DNA from: Halocaridina rubra
Lineage: Eukaryota; Arthropoda; Malacostraca; Decapoda; Atyidae
Direction of reading: 5' to 3'
Assembly: GCA_037179515.1 (NCBI GenBank)
Contig: JAXCGZ010001910.1
Span: forward strand, 98,501-162,500
Length of the DNA: 64,000 nt
Positions 24,394 through 64,000 of this stretch are shown here, in pieces. Position 1 is the stretch's first letter, and each line of letters opens with the position of its first letter. The notes below the pieces were generated by a model. It was not told where the DNA came from, ran no database searches, and worked only from the letters and a program-made list of their open reading frames with translations. Made by a program: the position numbers and the translations under genes.

Positions 24394-24430
24394 TAATAAT
24401 AATAATAATAATAACAATAATAATAATAAT
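24351..24430. repeat. (AAT)n microsatellite, interrupted
   Basis: AAT triplets with two small interruptions. A (TAG)n run follows near 24456. Confidence 0.93.
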
Positions 24431-24599
24431 GCAGTACTTATATCTCATGAGGTATAGTAGTAGTAGTAGTTTATAGACAAGCAATAACTAAATTTTCTTT
24501 TTTCTTTTTTTACAATACAATGAATTACAAAGACAATAAAAATAAATAATAAAAAAACATGAAGATACCAAAATATCACCACTTATTTGTCCATTAAGA

Positions 24600-25592
24600 A
24601 AAACATTACAATATATTCAACTTGATACGAGTTACCTCATACACCAATATTTAATAATACATTCAACATCCTGAAAATAATTTCAAAACCTCATTAACAT
24701 ATTTATATAAATCTACTAAATGAAAATCTTCATTCAGCAAATTATCCAAAGAAGTAAAATCTAATTGATTATAAGCTTCACGAATATGTTGTGATAAAGG
24801 GCACTCCAGCAAAATATGACATTCATCTTGTACTACAATATTATTACAATTACATACTCTTGCTTCTCTAGGTAACCTACTCCACCTTCCTGTCTCTATC
24901 TTTAAGTTGTGAGACATTACTCTCAATCTGGTAAAAGATACTCTTAAATAGTCAGGAATATATACACTCTTTTTGTATATCTTAATGCACATCAAGACCA
25001 GAGTTTAGCTCAGATCGGTAATTAACAAACTTACTAGCACTGTCTGGTTTACAGCGTATCTGTTGTTCTAGTTGCTCCATCGTATATCCATTCGGTTCAC
25101 CTTCCAAACAACGTGACAGCATTCTAAAGCCTGGAGTATTCCCTCACACAGGTCCAATACCAAATGAAATGGTTCATCGTAATTTATGTTATTAAATCTT
25201 GACCTCAAAAATTTTTTTCTTTTCTTAATGACTTCATTATGACAGGTGTTTATTCCCACTTCAACCATACATAAGGAAGATTGAGTAGTGCTTCTTACAC
25301 CCAACAGACACTTGGCTAATTTATTATATAATTGTTCTATACATTTTACATTAGATGTTAACCAACTCTCCGAACTATACAGCGGAGAAGCAGTAAGGGC
25401 AGCATTGAAAACTTTCATCTTGTACAGAAAAGGCATAGTGGTATTTGCAGCACAAAACACAGCAAACTTATTAAATGATGGAGTAGTTGAAGTTACATGA
25501 AGTGCTAGTACTGACTCCATAGTTCCCAAGTCTGTAAACCATGCCCCCAAATATAGATATCTAGAACAATACTGGATAACTAAGGTATCCAT
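24600..25592 (-). mobile_element. LINE relic, RT C-terminus and zinc-knuckle tail (third family)
   Basis: Minus-strand 25592-25068 reads YLYLGAWFTDLGTMESVL, the post-RT YLG segment, followed by SPLYSSESWLTSN and LGVRSTTQSSLCMVEVG. 24995-24663 reads LRVMSHNLKIETGRW, then RVCNCNNIVVQDECHILLEC, a CxC-x7-DExH-x4-C type motif found at the C-terminus of several LINE proteins. A stop/frameshift separates the two parts. Neither family B nor LINE-A shows this Cys/His tail. The RT core itself is missing. Confidence 0.75.
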
Positions 25593-25620
25593 ATTTTATC
25601 ATGCATGCATGATAAAATAT
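25591..25620. repeat. Perfect 30-bp palindrome
   Basis: The 15-bp arm atattttatcatgca is followed immediately by its exact complement. There is no spacer. It lies at the 5' edge of the LINE relic. Confidence 0.85.
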
Positions 25621-28600
25621 TACATTCTGGAAACCATTCATATGGATAACACTATGCAGAACTAGCACTTTGGGCAAATATAGGAGGGATATATTTCAGC
25701 CATATCGCCTATGATAAACCTAGCGTTGCTAGGTGAAATTTTGAACAAGCTTTTAATGTAATTAATCAAGCAAAGTTCATATTTGAATATTTGTGCAGTA
25801 TTATTAATAATAATATTTTCATTATCTGACAAAAGATAAGAATATTAATTTGAATATATTGTTCTGATTATATGCACTTTCAGATAAGATTCTGTTTATC
25901 GGGGGGGGGACTTTCTTTTGCGTTTCTCCGTTTAACGTTCATTATTAATGATGGGTACAGAGGTTACTGATTAGATTTCCCATAAATCATTATCCGGTGT
26001 TTTATAATTGTTTAATTTTTTTTCATTCAAGATGGTCTATCCAACTGATATTAGTAGGGTATTCAGAACAGGAAAGAAACAATCAAGATTACAAAGGTTT
26101 AAATTTTTCTTGCTCATTTTTTGCAGCAAGAACATAATTTCAGGAGAGGAGGAGCTACTAAATCTCAACATTTTTCTATAGTGAAGAATACTTTTTACCT
26201 TTTCTTTTAAGGTCTTTATTTCCAGCAGGATATGCTTTGTCATCTTTGTAATTGGCAGCATTTACATTCACATGATAATCACCATGATACAATCAATGTT
26301 CTTTACACTTCCATAAGAGTTAGATTACTGTAAATGGCTCAGAAAAAATCCATAAAGTTTTATTCTTGTGAGACTCAAGACTTCTTTACATTTTAAATCA
26401 GTGATTACTTTTCATAACCTTTATGTAGAAGATCTGAAGATACTTAATACTGCAGCTTGAATGTGTTCAAAATAGCAATCCTTAATTTATGGGAATACAT
26501 AAAGGAAAAAATAATTGGCGTTGTTTTTTTTGTAATATTCCTTTAATAATCACCAATACGTAACTTTCATCAAAGTCCATATACCCAGTTATGATCCCAT
26601 ACATGTACACCACTTAAAAAGAGAGAATAATACCTATATCGATGATAGCGTAATCCTTATATGCCAGGCATTTGTCAATAGGGCTTCTAACCATGATATC
26701 GGAGGTGTGTTAGCAATTCCTTTTTCCAAGAGTTTGTTATTTAATAGTGAGCAATAGTTAAAGAATGAAGCTGTTACTTCAATACCTTTCTTTGAGTTGT
26801 TGCCATTGTTCTTGCTTTGGTGGGACAAGGATCCTTGCATGCGATGAGAAAGCATATCATATGCAGATACTCTTAACTTTCCTAACCATAAACTTTTCAA
26901 AAAATAAGTATATATAGAATATTTAGGAGATTAAATCATATTATAATGAAATAATTATCCAGTCAAGAGCACATAAATGATAACAAGAAGCTGTATTTTA
27001 AGAAACGTATTTGCTGCTAAGAGGTACTGATTTCTATTAACATGATTAAAGTTTGCATAAGTGCAATGTCAATTCATACTTTAACTTGAACTATATTCTT
27101 ATTTTCTTATGAAATGCACGGATCCAGTAGGCCTAAAGAGCTCTTTACATTGGCTTTAGTACATTTATGTGATTGTAATGCTAATGTGTATTACATGTAC
27201 AAAATTTCTTCAGCAAATTAAAAGATCCTGCGAAAGTTTGCTATAGATATGCAAAGACATTTATAAACAAGGTGGTCATCATTAAAAAGCAATGATCATG
27301 AGAATCATGTGGCAGTTCAGAGAGTAATAACTATAGAAACTTTGACGCTGCCATTCCCATTGGTACCCAAAGATTCAGGAGGACCTGAGCACATATGTTA
27401 TGCAAATAAATTTCCACAGATTCACAGTGTATCAGTAGGTTTTGGAAGTACTTTATATGAGACTGGATTAATTTTGAAAATAATGATGAAAATATGTTGT
27501 ATACATCATTTACTTTTATAAACTGAATGGCACATATCAAAGTATCATAAGGAGTTTGCTAGAGATAAGCACTCAGTATTGTAATACATTTTAATGTTCC
27601 CATGTCTAACAATAGCATACATAACAAGCTACATTATACAGGTATTGAGGGCCAGCTATGACATCAGTTTGTCTAAATACACGTTTTCCAAGATTTACAG
27701 TTGCATTAGGTCAAATTCCCATCCTGATTCCCAAAAAGCAGGAAATCAAGAATCTGAGGCAGTAAATGCACCACTGTAAGTATGCAGGGTTTCCTTTAAC
27801 CGTATCCCTGATGTATATAGCTATTACAGTGGGATTCAAATTTTTCTCTTTTTAAGGAGGGTTGAACCTTTTTCTTCTTTTATATCCTTTTCCAAGTTGC
27901 TTATAGCTGAAGAGCTTATGAATACTCTAAAGGTATAATGTTATTCCTTTGTTGATGATTCTTGCAACCTTGAGGACTTTCTTCATATCTAATAAAGCCA
28001 ACTTCTTCCATTGCACACTGCTGATCTTATCTTCCTTATATTCGGCACTAAATGCCCCTTGGGTGCAGTGATGCATGTACTATCTCCATTTGTCTCAGTA
28101 TATATCAAGGTGGGTGGCAAATTACGGATGGACATCTGAAATATTTCTGTTTTTGGCAATTTCTTCTAAGCCCTGTTGAATTTACTGTATATGGGATGTG
28201 CGGAAAGATGGCGAATTAAATATGAAGGCGTAGAGTGTTTTTATAGCCCAAATGGGTTACTACAAGGATTTTAGCTTGAAGACTGAATATTCTTTATAAG
28301 CAATTTAGAGTAAGCCTATTTTTTTACATATAAACCATAAAACAGACTATTAACACATGTTTAATACTTAATCTCAGTAATCTGTAACTTATTCCATGGT
28401 TTATAGCGTATCATTATTACATAAATGGTCTGTTCCTACAACAGAAAGTCAAGAGAGAAAAGTTATTTATTGGATCTGATATTGTAGTTAATTTCAATAA
28501 TTCTCAAACTCTTCCTCTTTAAAGCTAATCCTTGCATAGTCAAATAAAAAATGGGTACAAATGTTCTGTAAATGTCTTTCACAAGAAATTCTGTAATACC

Positions 28601-29832
28601 AATGGAAACCCCTAATCAGGGAGAGTTAGGAATAGGTCCAAAAGTTGTCCCTGTTCAAATATGATTCTCTTTCTTACATAGATTACACTACAATAAAGTA
28701 TTGACATTTCTCTTGACAAACTTATCTCCACTAGATTGTTGAATATTCTGACTATGCTACAACAATTTGTAGAGACAATACAATATGGGTGTTCAGACTA
28801 AATTTAGATGAAAGAGATCAGGAAATTCAAGAGGACATATAAACCATATATGAACAATACTCATACATATCAACCAGCAATATTTTGTCAGCCAGTGCAA
28901 AAAACTAAAATACACATGAAGCATTTAGAAATCTGTGGTAGTTACCCATATCTCAAGTAAGAGGAGGGAATTCTTCAGTATAGTATCTGTGCCAAACAGT
29001 GGTGGCCATTGTCTTTCATTCGAGGGTCAGGGTTTAATAAAGGTAATTGATTTGTGTGAAACTTTACATATACACATTATGTCATATTTATTTGTATAAA
29101 GAAATGTATGAAACTTTCATCATGAACTTAGGACTGTAACTCCAATATTGTTGCATATTGATACATAGTTCTGCAACCTGTAATGATTCACATATTCTGG
29201 AGAGGGATTTATGTGAGTAAACGACTAGAAAATGCAATCAATCTTAGAGTATGGGTCACTTTTAATAACTGTAAAACTTCCATTTATAATCATATTGTTC
29301 CTGCTGTTTTATACATTGTCATACTGGTCACAGACTTTTTTTTTAATTTATGATAATTCTGTTCATACTGCATATAAGGGGTATTAGCAAAATACCATAT
29401 CACCTAGCTGACATTTTACTGTAATAGTTACCAAATTCATAAACAATACTGGTTCATTTGTCATTTGTGGAAATTACTTTTTTTTTTTTTTTTTCAAATA
29501 CCTGTCACATTCTACATACATCAGTAACACTATCTTGTGACCTGTTATAAAAAAAAAAAATCTTACATGAACACAAAAGCAAGAAGCTACTAATACTACT
29601 TGGCACACTAAAACAAATAAATACATATCCAAAACTATGATATTTTTACAATGAGAAGTGTGTACCCTTTTATATATACACTGCTATATACAAATATAGA
29701 GAAAAAAAACTAAATCAGTCACCGACCAATTTATATATCCTTACTAAGGTATATACTTGTAACTGAAACGAAACTAAATTTACATTCAAAAGATATTAAA
29801 CAAAAGTTAAACTTTACATACAGTAGATTAGC
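25621..29832. other. Region downstream of the CDR2-like stop codon; no further gene recognised
   Basis: Mostly unique AT-rich DNA. The part nearest 29832 should contain the 3' UTR of the CDR2-like gene; a minus-strand AATAAA is present near 29090, but the real cleavage site cannot be fixed. Short frames at 26.0-26.9 kb and 27.3 kb lack recognisable domains or splice context. Confidence 0.4.
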
Positions 29833-61162
<31,330 letters not shown>

Positions 61163-61178
61163 CTGCAAGAAAAAAAAA

Positions 61179-61180
<2 letters not shown>

Positions 61181-61262
<82 letters not shown>
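61181..61262. repeat. (TTA)n microsatellite close to a CDR2-like acceptor
   Basis: About 82 bp. It lies only about 20 bp upstream (minus strand) of the acceptor at 61163, so the branch-point region lies in or against the repeat. Confidence 0.95.
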
Positions 61263-61324
61263 GTAAGAGTACATATAAATAAGAATGAAAGTATGAAAAT
61301 GAAATTAATAAATACATTACTATT

Positions 61325-61474
<150 letters not shown>

Positions 61475-61845
61475 AAGCGATGGTCAGCAATGTAGCCCCA
61501 ACTAAATGAAAAGAACTGGATAGTGAGAAAATAAAAATGGTGTCCAGCACTCTAAATCATAAACAGTGATCTCATAGTCTCACTCATGCAAATGTTAAAT
61601 TTATTCTATTCACTATTTCAAAGTTGACGATTTGATTAAATCATTGTATATGTTTATCCCATGAGTGAGACTGTAATTATTCCCTATTATGCAACTTTGA
61701 GAATGCCTGCGCAACATACCCCCGTGTAATACCTTTAAATCGAAATGAATATATAAATATGCTGTACTCCAAAGCCAGGCCTCAGCTTTTCCTGTTGCTA
61801 TATTGACTTATATGTCTCTCCATTAGGGCTTGATTCCTCTCATTG

Positions 61846-61908
61846 GCCCGATTTCTTAAACAGTGTAAACCTAGGATACCATATTGTAGTTAGCTAGACA
61901 CACAAATG
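61846..61908. repeat. Direct repeat of part of the adjacent palindrome
   Basis: ggcccgatttcttaaacagt through ctagacacacaaatg matches the palindrome arm segment at 61980-62045 with few differences, so this segment is present three times: this copy, the left arm and the right arm. Confidence 0.85.
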
Positions 61909-62284
61909 TCAAAAGAGTCAGACCTTGCCATCCAGGAGGATGAGAAGGCGTTCAATAGACTGTATGAGTTAGTGATAATGGCCCGATTTCTTAAGCAGTG
62001 TAAACCTAGAATACCATATTGTTAGTTAGCTAGACACACACAAATGGATTTCATAAACGCATCTGACACGGTTCTGCGTATGGCTAGGATCCCCCCATGG
62101 GGGGATCCTAGCCATACACAGAACCGTGTCAGATGCGTTTATAAAATCCATTTGTGTGTGTCTAGCTAACTAACAATATGGTATCCTAGGTTTACACTGT
62201 TTAAGAAATCGGGCCATTGTCACTAACTCATACAGTCTACTGAACGCCTTCTCATCCTCCTATGGCAAGGTCTGACTCTCTTGA
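61909..62284. repeat. Near-perfect 376-bp palindrome (foldback)
   Basis: The left arm 61909-62097 and right arm 62098-62284 are inverted complements along their full length with a handful of mismatches and small indels. The ends read tcaaaagagtcagac and, inverted, tcaagagagtcagac. The centre is CCCCCCATGGGGGG at 62091-62104 with no spacer. No coding content. Confidence 0.93.
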
Positions 62285-62999
62285 TAGCAACCTCCAACTA
62301 TACCCAAACCCTCCCTTTCTTCCTTAATCCTCTATGTTCCTCTCAACAATAAAATGACATCAGTTACTGCAACTGATAAAAGAAAAATAAGATACCTTAA
62401 GGATTATAAAAACATGTAAATTGACAGAGGCATACAAATATATGATAAATAAAAGTTGAAAATATTATGAAAGAATATGCAAAAGTTACACAGTCACAAC
62501 AAAAATCTATAACACAGTAAGAAAAAAGTGACAAATTAATTTAAAGAGGAAGACGGCCAAGATTATCAAATGAAACACACATGAAGTCTGTATGCTTAAA
62601 AATAAATGAATAACATATACAATTAAGAAAAAAAAACACCCGGAAAAGAGAACGAAACAAAATTAGCAACAATAAGAAAAGAAAACACGAATGTATAGAG
62701 AGGAGCATATACACTAACAAACATGAGAACAAACACACGGCAGAAGTCAGTCATATACAATACAAATAAAAAAAAGTAAAAAGACTGATTTCCTGTTACA
62801 TTTCAAACTAATTACTTTTCATGGATAGAGAGAGAGAGAGACCTATTTTCTCTTCATAATTGACAGAATGAATGGTATCAACAAAGGGTGTGTCTTCATA
62901 ACGGATTCAAAACAAACCATCTTTAGTTTCTTCTTCTTCCATTTTCAATGAAGTCATCAACTAAGGTCTCAACAAAGGACGAGAGAACAGAGCTAAAAT
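62285..62999. other. Unassigned, AT-rich
   Basis: No repeat was recognised. A possible 25-nt N-terminal exon of the CDR2-like gene at 62942-62918 is discussed in the findings. Confidence 0.35.
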
Positions 63000-63960
63000 G
63001 CCACTTAAACACCGGATTCAATTTCCAATTCACATTTCGGTTACGTTTTGAATTAAGCTTTTCATTAAATTCTCAAGTAAGTGAGTTTTCGGTTAGGTCT
63101 TTAACTTAGTTATCATTAAAGTTTTAATTAAGATTTTAGTTAATCATTGAATTAAATCTTAAAGGAAGTTTTTGGTTAAGGTTTTAATTATTTTTCAGTA
63201 AAAGTCATAAATTAAGATTCCAGTTCAGCCTTTGGTTAAAGGTTGGTTTCCAAAATCTTTTCAATACAAGTTTTCAAGTTATCTCCAACTTCAGTGTACA
63301 CTTAAAATTCCAGTTTTCATAGATTTCATCATTAAGTTTTCTCAAAACCGTTAAGTTACGTTCTTGTTAATATCTCAGGTTTTCAGTTCAAACTTTCATG
63401 AAATTTTCACTTTAGTCTTCGATGAAGCTTTCAATTAATTTTTATATATTCAAATTTTTTAATATCCAATGAGTAATCAATAGTCAGAAATTAAATTTTC
63501 AGTTGCCTTGAAATAATATTTCAGTTAGGTCTTGAAATAAGTTTTGAATACAGTATCGAAGCAAGCGTTCTTTAAGACCGCTTTCACACCAAAAGTGGGA
63601 CGTCGCACGTGGCATGCCACGTGGCACGTCAGTTGAAAACGACCATCCGGAAATATATGAAACCTCTCACACAGAAGTGGCGTGGCACATGGGACTTGTC
63701 ACGCCACTACTGTGTAAAAGGTTTCATATATTCCGGATGTCCGTTTTCAACTGGCGTGCCACGTGGCATACCACGCGCGACGTACCACTTTGGTGAGAAA
63801 GCGGCCTGAGTCTTCAATTTAAACTTCAGTTCAGTCTTCTATTAAATGTTAAGTCATCAGTCGAGTTTTCAGTTAAATCACTGATGAAGTATTAAGTTTT
63901 CCAAAGACTTCCTAAATCGCAAAACAAAGACCATTTATGAATAAATTCCAAAGGAGACTT
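63000..63960. repeat. Degenerate minisatellite interrupted by a foldback element
   Basis: Diverged copies of motifs such as ttttcagttaag, ttaattaag and aagtcttcaatta recur at about 15-25-bp spacing from 63000 to 63570 and again from 63810 to 63900. The foldback element at 63575-63807 splits the array. Confidence 0.65.
63575..63807. mobile_element. Foldback MITE, 233 bp
   Basis: The left end AGACCGCTTTCACACCAAAA and the inverted right end AGGCCGCTTTCTCACCAAAG begin two arms of about 110 bp that remain complementary nearly to the centre (through ccacgtggcacg, agttgaaaacg, atccgga and atatatgaaacct). The central loop is only a few bases around ggcacatgggacttgtc. Nested inside each arm is a smaller palindrome, cgtggcatgccacg. 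No open frame of note. No convincing target duplication was seen, so the superfamily is undecided. Confidence 0.82.
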
Positions 63961-64000
63961 CAAGGAACAGTAAACGCACCGGTTTTAACTCTTTTTCACA

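Noticed and set aside
26037..26900. Minus-strand frames of 74 and 88 codons downstream of the CDR2-like gene
   Set aside because: No recognisable domain, no splice-consistent neighbours and no conserved pattern.

Overview
The window looks like a piece of a decapod crustacean nuclear genome. This is an inference from very long (TA)n, (TC)n and (AAT)n microsatellites, many CR1/L2-like and RTE-like LINE fragments, pogo/Tigger-type DNA transposon relics, and intron-split genes with GT-AG junctions. The species cannot be told from the sequence. There are no prokaryotic features.

Two host genes are supported, both on the minus strand. (1) 6103 to 4472: the first five coding exons (about 320 residues) of an SLC22-type organic-ion transporter of the major facilitator superfamily; the rest lies beyond the left edge. 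(2) 61162 to 29833: a CDR2 / centrocortin family coiled-coil protein, with eight exons joined in frame (about 822 residues) across roughly 31 kb. Its last intron is about 20 kb and packed with transposons; its N-terminal exon is not confidently in the window. An isolated minus-strand terminal exon at 44567-44325 encodes a membrane segment. It is either an unusual alternative last exon of the CDR2-like gene or part of a nested gene.

Layout: 1-2960, old LINE relic (minus). 3394-4420, RTE 3' end, small foldback and TA arrays. 4472-6103, SLC22-like exons. 6161-11121, a cluster of RTE copies in both orientations. 12481-18475, six same-strand fragments of one CR1/L2-like LINE (called LINE-A here) stacked head to tail, with a tRNA-derived SINE. 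18484-20065, triplet arrays and an RTE relic. 20187-20660, a 62-bp minisatellite. 20.7-29.8 kb, mostly unassigned sequence with hairpins and another LINE relic. 29.8-61.2 kb, the CDR2-like gene, whose introns hold two Tigger-like relics, a long RTE copy, several LINE-A copies, a decayed repetitive coding relic, a second SINE and five large TA arrays. 61.3-64 kb, further microsatellites, a near-perfect 376-bp palindrome and a 233-bp foldback element inside a degenerate minisatellite.

Nothing here is a clear new functional system. The most interesting features are structural: LINE copies stacked in each other's (ATAC)n tails; TA arrays lying at the 3' ends of RTE elements and at the ends of a Tigger-like element; Tigger relics that carry internal tandem arrays; two large foldback structures; and possible alternative exons of the CDR2-like gene.
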